Positions 15,818 to 24,416 of a stretch of 31,173 nt of DNA are shown here, piece by piece. Below the pieces are notes generated by a model. It saw only the letters and a program-made list of their open reading frames with translations. It was not told where the DNA came from and did not search any database. Numbering within the stretch: position 1 is the stretch's first letter; every line of letters starts with the position of its first letter. The stretch is from Streptococcus mitis (lineage in GTDB: Bacteria > Bacillota > Bacilli > Lactobacillales > Streptococcaceae): contig NZ_JALDTZ010000019.1 in the NCBI RefSeq assembly GCF_023109105.1, positions 1-31,173 on the forward strand, written 5' to 3'. Both the position numbers and the translations under genes were made by a program.

Positions 15818-16441
15818 CTACTCTCTAGTCGCCTGATAGTAGGGAAGTAAGCGTTCATAAGCTTCTTCTAATTCTTCTAAAATCGTTTCTAATGATTGAG
15901 TTTCTATAAAAGAAACATCTGCCTTCACTAAAACTTTTCGGATTTCTTGACTGCTTACCTTCTCACGCAAAGTACGGCGATTTTCCTCAGTAGCCTCTAT
16001 CTTTTGACTTTGACCATCAGAGTAGGCTAGATAATAAATCCCTTCTACCACTGGAACTTCTAAAACTTTGGACTGCTTGCCTAAAGTTTGCTCATCTTTC
16101 TTGCGCTCGATAAAACTAACTTCTAGTGAAACACCAAAATCAGAGGGTACTCCATACAAACGAAGGGACAACATAGGTTCTGTCAGTTTCCCCTCACGCT
16201 GTAGATAAACCCAGAAGTGTGGTCGCAAGCGCTGCGCCTGATTCATCCACTGGCTAGTCTGTTGGAGTAGCCATTCTGGATGACTTGCTTGAAAGGCTTT
16301 AGCCAGTTCTGTAAAAGTCTTTCGAGCCTCTTGACCTTTGTGGCGGAACTCCAGCATTTTCTCTCGCTCTTCTCCTGCTTTATCTGGATTACGATACTGC
16401 AAACCAGCAAAGGCTAGATAGTTTCTTATCTCATTTAACAT
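15818..16441 (-). CDS. conserved hypothetical protein, function not recognised
   Basis: 207 aa. I do not recognise the family with confidence. It has no signal peptide or transmembrane segment. It is rich in Glu, Gln and Arg, with a helical N-terminal half (NYLAFAGLQYRNPDKAGEEREK) and a probable beta-rich middle (LRLYGVPSDFGVSLEVSFIERKKDE). The C-terminus is acidic and coiled-coil-like (QSLETILEELEEAYERLLPYY). It looks like an intact cytosolic protein. The ATG at 16439-16441 has GAGGAG 10 bp upstream. I see no promoter between it and the terminator-like hairpin at 16467-16489. It probably depended on read-through from leuS before the IS came between them. Confidence 0.7.
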   Translation of the reverse strand: MLNEIRNYLAFAGLQYRNPDKAGEEREKMLEFRHKGQEARKTFTELAKAFQASHPEWLLQQTSQWMNQAQRLRPHFWVYLQREGKLTEPMLSLRLYGVPSDFGVSLEVSFIERKKDEQTLGKQSKVLEVPVVEGIYYLAYSDGQSQKIEATEENRRTLREKVSSQEIRKVLVKADVSFIETQSLETILEELEEAYERLLPYYQATRE

Positions 16442-16464
16442 CCGTTTAATCTCCTCTAGCTAGC

Positions 16465-16489
16465 AAAAAATCAGGAGAACCCTGATTTT
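16465..16489 (-). terminator. terminator hairpin separated from leuS by the IS
   Basis: A perfect 9-bp stem AAAATCAGG/CCTGATTTT with a 5-nt loop, followed on the minus strand by six T. It is 2 bp from the left end of the IS. With the IS removed it would lie directly after leuS, so it is probably the original leuS terminator. Confidence 0.7.
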
Positions 16490-16491
16490 AC

Positions 16492-16541
16492 GGCTCTATA
16501 ATATTTGTAGTGGGTAAATCCCCTATGGATATTATGGAGCC
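16492..16541. repeat. 50-bp hairpin at the left end of the IS
   Basis: The first 22 bp (GGCTCTATAATATTTGTAGT and two G) are nearly the reverse complement of the last 22 (ending ATATTATGGAGCC), around a 6-nt centre. Pairing in RNA has one mismatch and G-U pairs at the other differences. The terminal repeat is therefore present twice, in opposite orientations, within 50 bp. The same structure is at 31097-31146. Confidence 0.85.
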
Positions 16542-16614
16542 TATTCTGTTGTAGAAAAAAAGTCCCATAAGATCTATAACGAAAAGCAACCAAAGCATCA
16601 TTAGAAAGATTCAT

Positions 16615-17900
16615 ATGGAACAATTACATTTTATCACAAAATTACTAGACATTAAAGACCCTAATATCCAGATTTTAGACATCATCAATAAGATACAAAC
16701 AAAGAAATCATCGCTAAACTAAATTATAATGCCCCATCCTGTCCTGATTGTGGAAGTCTAATGAAGAAATATGATTTTCAAAAATCGTCTAAGGTTCCTT
16801 ACCTCGAAACGACTGGTATGCCTACTAGAATCCTTCTGAAAAAACGCCGTTTTAAGTGCTATCAGTGCTCAAAAAAGGCTGTCGCTGAGACTTCCCTCGT
16901 CAAGAAAAATCATCAAATCCCTCGTATCATCAACCAAAAGATTGCTCAAAAGTTGATTGAAAAACTTCTATGACCGATATTGCTCATCAGCTAGCCATCT
17001 CAACTTCAACTGTCATTCGAAAGCTCAATGACTTTCACTTTAAACATGATTTTTCTCGTCTTCGTGAGATTATGTCTTGGGACGTTGAAACAGTCAGGGA
17101 AGTGACTGTTTCAATCGGGAGATGTAGATGAGTTTCATTGCGCAAGATTTTGATAATCTCAATATCAACACTGTTCTTGAGGGCAGGACACAAGCTGTCA
17201 TCCGAAATCACTTTCTTAAATATGATAGAGCCGTCCGATGTCGAGTGAAAATCATTACTATGGATATGTTTAGTCCTTACTATGACTTGGCTAAACAGCT
17301 TCGCTTTCGAATTTCTAGGCTCAGGCTGAAACAGGCCACTGGACTGTTTTACTCCAACATCTAAGCTGTGCTATGAGTCGTGTGCGTGTTCAAATCATGA
17401 ATAAGTTTGAGCGAAAGTCTCATGAATACAAGGCTATCAAGCGATATTGGAAACTCATCCAACAGGATAGTCCTAAACTCAGCGATAAACGTTTTTATCG
17501 CCCTACTTTTCGTATGCACTTGACGAATAAGGAGATTCTAGACAAGCTTTTGAGCTATTCAGAAGACTTGAAACACCACTGTGATCTCTATCAGATCTTG
17601 CTTTTTCACTTTCAGAATAAGGAGCTGGAGAAATTTTTCGGACTCATTGAGGACAATCTAAAGCAGATTCATCCTCTTTTTCAGACTGTCTTTAAAACTT
17701 TTTTCCAGAATAAAGACAAGATTATCAACGCCCTTCAGTTACCCTATTCTAACGCCAAATTGGAAGCGACCAATAATCTCATCAAACTTATCAAGCGAAA
17801 TGCCTTTGGATTTCGAAACTTTGAAAACTTCAAAAAACGGATTTTTATCGCTCTGAACATCAAAAAAGAAAGGACGAAATGTGTCCTTTATAGAGCATAG
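16615..17900 (+). pseudogene. ISL3-family transposase (IS1167 type), multiply disrupted
   Basis: An intact relative is one DDE transposase of over 400 aa. Here the reading begins at ATG 16615 (MEQLHFITKLLDIKDPNIQI) and loses frame near 16690, apparently by loss of one G in NKDTNKEI. It resumes as a zinc-ribbon segment (CPDCGS to CYQCSK), ending at 16973. A helix-turn-helix piece (MTDIAHQLAISTSTVIRKLN) follows from 16970. Two segments are replaced by unrelated short sequence, near 17083-17127 and 17301-17351. These are where family members carry WDEY and VLDRFH, which include catalytic acidic residues. The last intact block (17373-17900, MSRVRVQIMNKFERKS) contains the C-terminal SNAKLEATNNLIKLIKRNAF motif. 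It cannot encode an active transposase. Confidence 0.92.
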
Positions 17901-17910
17901 CTTTTCTTCA

Positions 17911-17934
17911 ACCCACTACAGTTAACAAAGAGCC
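17911..17934 (-). repeat. right terminal inverted repeat of the IS
   Basis: Read on the minus strand it begins GGCTCTTTGTTAACTGTAG and continues with TGGGT. It ends 2 bp before the leuS stop codon (TAA at 17937-17939 on the minus strand). Confidence 0.85.
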
Positions 17935-17936
17935 TC

Positions 17937-20438
17937 TTATTTCACCACAATATTCACAAGCTTATTAGGTACACTAATCACTTTCACGATTTCCTTACCG
18001 TCAATTTCAGCTTTGACTTTTTCATCAGCGAGTGCTATTTCTTGCAATTCTTCGCGTGATAGGTCTTTAGCGACCATGAGTTTGGCACGTACTTTACCTT
18101 TGATTTGGACGACAATTTCAATTTCATCTTCAACCAATTTACTTTCGTCCCAAGTTGGCCAAGCCATGTAAGAGATGGACTCACCTGTTGCTGCAACTGT
18201 TTGCCAGAGTTCTTCTGCCAAGTGAGGAGCAAATGGGGCAATCAATTGGATAAAGCCTTTGGCGTAGTCTACATAAAGTTTTTCTTCCTTGTTAGCCGCA
18301 TTTACAAAGACCATAAGTTGAGCAATGGCTGTGTTGAATTTCAATGATTCTATTTGCTCTGTGACAGCTTTAACGGTTTCGTTGTAAACCTTGTCGAGAG
18401 AGCCATTGTTTTCTGCAACAATTTCCTTGCTTGTAATCAAACGGTAAACACGGTCAAGGAATTTACGGCTTCCTTCCAGACCTTCTTCTGACCAAGCGAT
18501 TGAAGCATCGAGTGGTCCCATGAACATTTCATAGACACGAAGGGTGTCAGCACCGTATTGTTCCACCACATCATCTGGATTGACAACGTTCTTGAGCGAT
18601 TTAGACATCTTGGCTGGCGCTTGCTCCAACTCTTCCCCTGTTTCCACATGGAAGAAAGAACCGTCACGTTTTTCAACCTTATCGGTTGCCACAAGAGCCC
18701 CACGGTGGTCACGGTAGCTTGTTCCCAAAATCATTCCTTGGTTAAAGAGTTTTTGGAATGGTTCCTTAGTTGGAACAACACCGAGGTCATAGAGGAATTT
18801 GTGCCAGAAACGAGCGTAAAGCAAGTGAAGAACGGCATGCTCTGCACCACCAACGTAGATATCTACTGGCAACCATTGTTTGAGAAGGTCCTCATCAGCC
18901 AATTTCTCAGTATTGTGTGGATCGATATAGCGGAGGTAGTACCAGCTTGAACCTGCCCATTGTGGCATGGTGTTGGTTTCACGACGACCTTTAACACCAT
19001 CTTCACGAGTCACTTCAAGCCAATCTGTCAAGTTAGCTAGTGGACTTTCACCAGTACCTGAAGGACGGATGTCCTTGGTTACAGGCAAGACAAGTGGCAA
19101 TTCACTTTCAGGGACAGCTGTTGATGTCCCATCTTCCCAATGAATGATAGGAATTGGCTCACCCCAGTAACGTTGACGGCTAAAGAGCCAGTCGCGGAGA
19201 CGGTAGGTAACCTTCTCTTGTCCACAGCCTTTTTCTTCCAACCAAGCCACAATCTTAGCAATCGCTTCTTCTTTGTTGAGTCCATCTAGGAAGTCTGAAT
19301 TGACATGAAGGCCATCTTCTGTGTAGGCAGCTTCTGCTACATTTCCTCCTTCCAGCACCTCTACGATTGGAAGGTCAAATTGTTTGGCAAATTCCCAGTC
19401 ACGTTGATCGTGGGCTGGCACAGCCATTACCGCACCTGTTCCGTAACTAGCAAGAACATAGTCCGCAATCCAGATTGGAATTTCCTTACCATTGACAGGG
19501 TTGATGGCATAAGCACCAGTCCAAACCCCTGTTTTTTCTTTGGCAAGGTCTGTACGAGCCAAGTCAGACTTGAGGCTAGCTTGGTGTTTGTAGTCTGCTA
19601 CTGCTTCTGCTTGCTCTGTGCTTGTGATGGCATCTACTAGTTCATGCTCAGGAGCCAAAACGGTGAAAGTCGCACCGAAAAGAGTATCAGGACGAGTGGT
19701 AAAGACTGTGAATTCCTTGTCTGTTCCCTTAACTTTAAAAGTTACATTAGCACCAGTTGATTTACCAATCCAGTTGCGTTGCATGTCCTTGATAGACTCT
19801 GGCCAATCAAGTTCATCTAAGTCGTTAAGCAAACGCTCCGCATAGGCCGTTATTTTGAGCATCCATTGGCGCATTGGTTTGCGGACAACTGGATAACCTC
19901 CACGCTCAGAAGTTCCATCAGGAAGGACCTCTTCGTTTGCGATGGCTGTTCCCAATTCCTCAACCCAGTTTACTGGCACTTCCGCTTCATAGGCCAATCC
20001 TTTTTCGTAAAGCTTAGTGAAAATCCATTGAGTCCACTTGTAATAATTTGGATCTGTCGTGTTAACTTCACGATCCCAGTCATAAGAAAATCCAAGCGCA
20101 TTGATTTGGCGTTTGAAGTTGGCAATATTTTCCGCTGTAAATTCTGCTGGGTCATTACCTGTATCCATAGCGTATTGCTCTGCAGGCAAACCAAAAGCAT
20201 CCCAACCCATTGGGTGAAGAACATTGTAGCCTTGCGCACGTTTGTAACGGCTGAGGATATCGGTTGCAGTATAACCTTCTGGGTGTCCTACGTGCAGACC
20301 CGCTCCAGACGGATAAGGGAACATGTCAAGCGCATAAAACTTCGGTTTTGATGCATCTGTCCCTGTCTTAAATGTATGATGTTCTGCCCAGTAGCCCTGC
20401 CACTTAGGCTCAATTTCTTTATGATTGTAAAAACTCAT
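17937..20438 (-). CDS. leuS: leucyl-tRNA synthetase
   Basis: 833 aa, full length. This class I synthetase charges tRNA-Leu with leucine. The HIGH motif appears as HVGH at 49-52 in [16 protein letters not shown], and KMSKS is at 610-614. The editing CP1 domain lies between ([41 protein letters not shown]). An anticodon-binding domain and a C-terminal domain ([18 protein letters not shown]) follow. The ATG at 20436-20438 has GGAGAGAG upstream. It is divergent from the two-component system across about 147 bp. There is no T-box leader. The IS lies 2 bp beyond the stop codon, so the native terminator is displaced. Confidence 0.98.
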   Translation of the reverse strand: MSFYNHKEIEPKWQGYWAEHHTFKTGTDASKPKFYALDMFPYPSGAGLHVGHPEGYTATDILSRYKRAQGYNVLHPMGWDAFGLPAEQYAMDTGNDPAEFTAENIANFKRQINALGFSYDWDREVNTTDPNYYKWTQWIFTKLYEKGLAYEAEVPVNWVEELGTAIANEEVLPDGTSERGGYPVVRKPMRQWMLKITAYAERLLNDLDELDWPESIKDMQRNWIGKSTGANVTFKVKGTDKEFTVFTTRPDTLFGATFTVLAPEHELVDAITSTEQAEAVADYKHQASLKSDLARTDLAKEKTGVWTGAYAINPVNGKEIPIWIADYVLASYGTGAVMAVPAHDQRDWEFAKQFDLPIVEVLEGGNVAEAAYTEDGLHVNSDFLDGLNKEEAIAKIVAWLEEKGCGQEKVTYRLRDWLFSRQRYWGEPIPIIHWEDGTSTAVPESELPLVLPVTKDIRPSGTGESPLANLTDWLEVTREDGVKGRRETNTMPQWAGSSWYYLRYIDPHNTEKLADEDLLKQWLPVDIYVGGAEHAVLHLLYARFWHKFLYDLGVVPTKEPFQKLFNQGMILGTSYRDHRGALVATDKVEKRDGSFFHVETGEELEQAPAKMSKSLKNVVNPDDVVEQYGADTLRVYEMFMGPLDASIAWSEEGLEGSRKFLDRVYRLITSKEIVAENNGSLDKVYNETVKAVTEQIESLKFNTAIAQLMVFVNAANKEEKLYVDYAKGFIQLIAPFAPHLAEELWQTVAATGESISYMAWPTWDESKLVEDEIEIVVQIKGKVRAKLMVAKDLSREELQEIALADEKVKAEIDGKEIVKVISVPNKLVNIVVK

Positions 20439-20466
20439 GGTCTCTCTCCAATTTTGTGATGTTACT

Positions 20467-20475
20467 ATTATACCA
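20467..20475 (-). promoter_or_regulatory. leuS promoter (extended -10)
   Basis: On the minus strand, TG-G-TATAAT (TATAAT at 20467-20472) forms an extended -10; no convincing -35 box is seen. The expected leader is about 20-25 nt. Confidence 0.6.
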
Positions 20476-20524
20476 TTTTTGAGGGAATTTGGTCTCGTTC
20501 TATTCTATACTTTTCTATTTTACC

Positions 20525-20553
20525 TTGCTCTAGAATTTTTAAACTGCTATACT
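20525..20553 (+). promoter_or_regulatory. promoter of the two-component system operon
   Basis: TTGCTC (20525-20530) and TATACT (20548-20553) are spaced 17 bp. A strong ribosome-binding site AAGGAGG (20573-20579) lies 6 bp before the kinase start. Confidence 0.7.
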
Positions 20554-20585
20554 TATAACAGAAAACCCTTCCAAGGAGGTAGCAG

Positions 20586-22235
20586 ATGTCTCATTCCTTT
20601 AAAAAATCTCTCCAAAAAGAAATTCTCCATAGAAGCTCTATCGCAGCCTTTGTGACCTCTCTTTTACTACTCATTTTACTTTTTGGTTTTTCCTATTTTT
20701 TACAAAAGCAACAACTCTCCAAAGACACGAGACAGATTGTCAAACAGGTTCAAGAGATGAAAGAAGCAAATAATGAGCTCCTGACCACTATGAACTTTAA
20801 AATGATTCCTGGATTTTTGAATGGCAAACACACAGAGCGAGAAGTCTTTAGCTTATTTTACGAGACAAAAGCTAAATTAAAACTTAGTTCTGATCTCATT
20901 ATCCTAAGTGATACAGGTGAATTACTATTTAGTACCAATCGAAATCATCAAGAAAGTATTTTAGCACCCTACTATCTAAAACTGCTCATTCAAAATCCTT
21001 CTCAAGATAAAGTTACAGAAAAAATTGCACTCTCTTCAGACAAGCAACACTACACACTCTTTATCAAACCACTACTTCAAAACCAACGAGTTAAAGCCTA
21101 TACTATTGCTTTCGTAAATGAGAATGATTTCATCTCAAGTTTCCCAATGATCAATTCTAAATACATCATTACCGATAGCTTTGGAAATATGTTTTCCAAC
21201 AATACAAATCAATTTACTCGTTCCACTCTTGAAAAATTTGATGAAAAGCTCCTACACTCTCGCACCCACTGGTATGCGAATGAACCGCTTATTGTTCAAA
21301 AAGAAAAAGTCGGTGCTATTTTTTCAATCTATACTTTTCAATCCTTCTTTCCTATTCCTAGCTTACTCGGCCTAGCCTCCATTCTCACCTTATGTATATT
21401 CTTCCTCTACTTCTGGCAAGCAAGACGAATTGCTCATAAGATTGCTACACACAACGCTGTTCCTATTGAAAGTTTAGTTTACCAACTTCAAGAAATTCCC
21501 AAACAAGCAGAAAAAAGGCTTTATCTACAAACAGGTGATGAGTTTGAATTTATGGCCGAAAAAATTAATAATATGTTGTATGAATTAGATCAACTTCATC
21601 AGAAAATGTTGACCATCGAAAAAGAAAAGTGGATTTTTGAAAGAAAAATGCTGGAAGCTCAGTTCAATCCTCATTTTCTCTACAATACACTTGAAACGAT
21701 TAAAATCACTTCTTTAATGGATGCAAGCCTCACACAAGACCTGATTCAAAATCTCACGCGCATTCTTCGCTACAGTATCACTGATTTAGAAAAAGAAACA
21801 ACCATTTGTCAAGATTTAAAGATTATAGAGGATTACCTTATTATTCACAAGATTCGTTTCGAGCACTTTTCCTATGATATTGTCTGTCCAGAAAGTGTCG
21901 ATAATCAACCTATTCCTAAACTTTTCTTGCTTCCTCTGGTAGAAAATGCTATAAAATATGGGATGCAATACCGTATTGATCTTCATATTGATATCCAAAT
22001 TACCTTGGAAGCAAATTCTCTGACTTTTTGGGTCAAGGATAATGCTGGAGGACTCACAAAACAAGAGCGACTCGCTATTTTAGACTCTTTAGATAGCCCT
22101 CATACCCAGCATGGCATTGTTAACAGCTACAAACGGTTGAGCAATTTCTTTCCTGATGTTCAGCTAGATCTAGGAGTCAATCGCCAAGGAGAAACTTGGG
22201 TCAAATTTGTAACGAAAGGACTAACTCATGTTTAA
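20586..22235 (+). CDS. sensor histidine kinase, LytS/YesM type
   Basis: 549 aa. It is a membrane sensor that autophosphorylates and passes phosphate to the regulator encoded downstream. TM1 lies at about 18-39 and an extracellular sensing domain at about 40-253 (probably Cache-like, from size and position). TM2 is at about 255-277, with a HAMP-like linker to about 335. The kinase core has the His_kinase family motif QFNPHFLYNTLE with His363. The ATPase has the N-box LPLVENAIKYGM (Asn454) and the G-box VKDNAGGL. This kinase class, with AraC-type partners, usually controls sugar or organic-solute transporters in Firmicutes. It overlaps the response regulator gene by 8 bp. The two binding-protein genes and transporter downstream are the likely targets. 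Confidence 0.93.
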   Translation: MSHSFKKSLQKEILHRSSIAAFVTSLLLLILLFGFSYFLQKQQLSKDTRQIVKQVQEMKEANNELLTTMNFKMIPGFLNGKHTEREVFSLFYETKAKLKLSSDLIILSDTGELLFSTNRNHQESILAPYYLKLLIQNPSQDKVTEKIALSSDKQHYTLFIKPLLQNQRVKAYTIAFVNENDFISSFPMINSKYIITDSFGNMFSNNTNQFTRSTLEKFDEKLLHSRTHWYANEPLIVQKEKVGAIFSIYTFQSFFPIPSLLGLASILTLCIFFLYFWQARRIAHKIATHNAVPIESLVYQLQEIPKQAEKRLYLQTGDEFEFMAEKINNMLYELDQLHQKMLTIEKEKWIFERKMLEAQFNPHFLYNTLETIKITSLMDASLTQDLIQNLTRILRYSITDLEKETTICQDLKIIEDYLIIHKIRFEHFSYDIVCPESVDNQPIPKLFLLPLVENAIKYGMQYRIDLHIDIQITLEANSLTFWVKDNAGGLTKQERLAILDSLDSPHTQHGIVNSYKRLSNFFPDVQLDLGVNRQGETWVKFVTKGLTHV

Positions 22236-22998
22236 GCTCATTATCGTAGAAGATGAACACCTCATTCGAAAATGGCTAGAGATTGCTGTAGACTACTCTG
22301 CCTTAAGCATCCAAGTTGTAGGAACTGCCAGTCACGGTCAAGAGGGAATGAAACTCATCCAAGAAAAAGAGCCTCATATTGTCTTAACAGACATCACAAT
22401 GCCAGTTATGGATGCTTTTATGATGTTCGAAGCCACTCGTACCCTTTCTTATGAAAAAGTTATTTTATCAGGTTATAACGATTTTCAAAATGCCAAAAAA
22501 GCCATGCAATATGGCGCGATTGATTTCCTATCTAAACCAATTGATACCAAGGAATTAACAGAATGTCTTCAAAACATTGTTTTGCGATTACAAGTTAGCA
22601 CCTATCAAGAAACTCCTTTTTTAGAAGAATATCAAACTTTACTCACCTCTATCCAACAAGTTGATACACAGAACCAAATCATTCAGCAAATTATCTCCTT
22701 TGTCCACACGCACTATGCAGAACATTTTACTATTACTAAACTAGCAGAATCGCTGGGGTATAGCGAAAGTTATCTATATAAGGTTATCAAAGAAGACTTC
22801 CCCATGACGCTAAATGAATATATCTTACGCTATCGCCTCAAACAAGCTATAGATAAAATGGCCGAATCTCCCAACTCCCCCCTAAGCGACATCTCTGAGC
22901 AAGTTGGATTTTCAGACTATAAATATTTTGCCAAAGTGTTTAAAAAATATCTTCATATATCTCCAAAAGAATTAAAACTTATGAATAAAAATCATTGA
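22228..22998 (+). CDS. response regulator, YesN/AraC type
   Basis: 256 aa. The receiver domain (1-120) has the phosphoacceptor Asp55 in IVLTDITMP, an acidic pocket at E8-D9-E10, Ser81 and Lys103 in SKPID. A short linker leads to an AraC-type double helix-turn-helix (about 155-252: FTITKLAESLGYSESYLYKVIKE and LSDISEQVGFSDYKYFAKVFKKYLHISPKEL). It is much shorter than typical YesN proteins, lacking a long central region. The ATG overlaps the kinase gene end (8 bp), with AAAGGA as ribosome-binding site. A terminator follows directly, so the downstream binding-protein genes have their own promoter. Confidence 0.93.
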   Translation: MFKLIIVEDEHLIRKWLEIAVDYSALSIQVVGTASHGQEGMKLIQEKEPHIVLTDITMPVMDAFMMFEATRTLSYEKVILSGYNDFQNAKKAMQYGAIDFLSKPIDTKELTECLQNIVLRLQVSTYQETPFLEEYQTLLTSIQQVDTQNQIIQQIISFVHTHYAEHFTITKLAESLGYSESYLYKVIKEDFPMTLNEYILRYRLKQAIDKMAESPNSPLSDISEQVGFSDYKYFAKVFKKYLHISPKELKLMNKNH

Positions 22999-23002
22999 TG
23001 TA

Positions 23003-23036
23003 AAAGGATTGCTCAACTCTATTGTAGCAATCTTTT
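23003..23036 (+). terminator. terminator of the two-component operon
   Basis: AAAGGATTGCT pairs with AGCAATCTTTT (11 bp with one G-U) around a 12-nt loop, followed by a T-rich stretch. It begins 4 bp past the regulator stop. Confidence 0.85.
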
Positions 23037-23149
23037 TATTTTATACTTACCATCGAAATCCTATCCACTGTTCACGCATCCTTACTCTAGGAGCTTAATT
23101 CCTATTTTCTATTTTAGATTTCTTTAAGGTTTTTATTATATTCTATAGG

Positions 23150-23185
23150 ACTCTACAAATTATAAACGTTATAAAAATGTAGAGT
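23150..23185 (+). promoter_or_regulatory. 36-bp interrupted palindrome, candidate operator
   Basis: The outer arms ACTCTACA (23150-23157) and TGTAGAGT (23178-23185) are perfect 8-bp inverted repeats. The inner arms TTATAA (23160-23165) and TTATAA (23169-23174) flank ACG. It ends 28 bp before the first binding-protein start codon. It may bind the AraC-type regulator or form an mRNA hairpin; which one is not shown by the sequence. Confidence 0.6.
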
Positions 23186-23213
23186 GAAAACGTTCGTAAA
23201 AAAGGAGTCTCTT

Positions 23214-24254
23214 ATGAAAAAACTACTATTCTTTCTCTCTTGTGGTTGGATATTGCTTACTTTATCAGGATGTTCTTCAGCTATAGGAGCGGAAACTAGC
23301 ACTGAAACAGATTCGAATAACACTTTGGTTATCTATTCACCTAACCCTGAAGATCTTATCGAAGAAACAATCCCAGCCTTCGAAGAAAAATATGGTATTA
23401 AGGTTGATTTAGTACAAGCCAGCACTGGTGAATTGTTCAAAAAAGCTGAGGCCGAAAAAGAATCCCCAGTAGCCGATGTCATTTTCGGAGGCTCCTATGC
23501 CCTCTTCTCTTCTAACGAAAAACTTTTTGAACCTTATATTTCCCAAGAAAACGACCAGATAATCCCTGAATATCAAAATAAAACAGGATTCTACACACCT
23601 TATACACTGGATGTCAGTGTTATCATTGCCAATTCAGCTCTTACAAAAGATATTAAAATTGAAGGCTACAATGATCTACTCAATCCCAAATTAAAAGGAA
23701 AAATCGCTACTGCTGATCCAAGTAACGCTTCAAGTGCCTTTGCTCAATTAACAAATATGCTTGTGGATCAAGGTGGATACGAAAATGAACAAGCTTGGAC
23801 CTATGTGAAAAATCTATTTACCCTAGTAGATGGAAAAATTGTATCTAGTTCTTCGAATGTTTATAAAGCCGTCGCCGATGGAGAAATGGCTGTAGGACTC
23901 ACCTATGAAGATCCTGCCTTAAAACTCTTAAACGACGGAGTTGATGTAAAAGTTATTTATCCAAAAGAAGGTACCGTCTTTTTACCTGGTAACGCGGCTA
24001 TCGTCAAAAATGCCAAACACATGGACAATGCTAAAAAATTTATCGATTTCCTCCTTTCTCAAGAAATCCAGGATAAACTAGGAACTGAAACTACAATCAG
24101 ACCTATTCGTAAAAATGCTAAAACCAATAAAAATATGAAGGCTATGACAGAAATCAATGTTGCTACTGAAGATTCAGATTATGTCATCAAGAACAAATCC
24201 ACTATTCTTAAAAAGTACAATGATATTTTTACAGATATCCAATCTAAAAAATAA
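23214..24254 (+). CDS. ABC transporter substrate-binding lipoprotein (FbpA/AfuA type), copy 1
   Basis: 346 aa. The start at 23214 (MKKLLFFLSCGW) has AAAGGAG 7-8 bp upstream; an upstream in-frame GTG gives an N-terminus unsuited to a signal peptide. A lipoprotein signal ends in LSGC with lipidated Cys20. The mature protein is a periplasmic-binding-protein fold of the iron/thiamine/organophosphate group: LVIYSPNPEDLIEETIPAFE, VADVIFGGSYALF, SSAFAQLTNML, AVADGEMAVGLTYEDPA. Family members are usually annotated as ferric-iron binding. However, the adjacent tyrosine pair of FbpA is missing; one Tyr occurs in LTYEDP. It is close to the second copy throughout and probably arose by tandem duplication. 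An operator-like palindrome precedes it. Confidence 0.9.
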   Translation: MKKLLFFLSCGWILLTLSGCSSAIGAETSTETDSNNTLVIYSPNPEDLIEETIPAFEEKYGIKVDLVQASTGELFKKAEAEKESPVADVIFGGSYALFSSNEKLFEPYISQENDQIIPEYQNKTGFYTPYTLDVSVIIANSALTKDIKIEGYNDLLNPKLKGKIATADPSNASSAFAQLTNMLVDQGGYENEQAWTYVKNLFTLVDGKIVSSSSNVYKAVADGEMAVGLTYEDPALKLLNDGVDVKVIYPKEGTVFLPGNAAIVKNAKHMDNAKKFIDFLLSQEIQDKLGTETTIRPIRKNAKTNKNMKAMTEINVATEDSDYVIKNKSTILKKYNDIFTDIQSKK

Positions 24255-24319
24255 AATTTGACTTTTCAATTATTAACTGTCGAACCCTACTATAAAATCA
24301 AAAAGATTACTTCCGTTTT

Positions 24320-24373
24320 TGTAGAGAATTTTACTCTAATAGAATAGAATTATTGGTTTTAAAAACGCTTACA
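24320..24373 (+). promoter_or_regulatory. regulatory region of the second binding-protein gene
   Basis: TGTAGAG (24320-24326) and ACTCTA (24333-24338) repeat the motif pair seen in the palindrome upstream of copy 1, but in the opposite order. TAAAAACGCTTACA (24360-24373) is one base from the cre pattern. No clear -35/-10 pair was found. The 162-bp gap has no terminator, so transcription from copy 1 may continue through. Confidence 0.45.
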
Positions 24374-24416
24374 TTATTTTAAAATAAACTTAAATAACAT
24401 AACGGAGGTATCCATC

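Larger units (their letters stand above)
16492..17934 (+). mobile_element. IS1167-like insertion sequence (ISL3 family), decayed
   Basis: About 1443 bp, close to the 1.4 kb of IS1167. The left end is GGCTCTATAATATTTGTAG and the right end, read on the minus strand, is GGCTCTTTGTTAACTGTAG. The terminal inverted repeats match at roughly 18 of the first 24 positions, with an identical GTAGTGGGT block. It encodes an ISL3-type transposase broken in several places. I find no 8-bp target duplication: the flanks read GATTTTAC on the left and TCTTATTT on the right. It lies between leuS and the hypothetical gene. A second copy of its left end starts at 31097. Confidence 0.9.

Noticed and set aside
16484..17942. 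Target-site duplication around the IS
   Set aside because: The 8-bp flanks (GATTTTAC and TCTTATTT) do not match, so no duplication is claimed.
20439..20585. T-box riboswitch for leuS
   Set aside because: The whole divergent gap is only 147 bp, with no specifier stem, T-box sequence or antiterminator.
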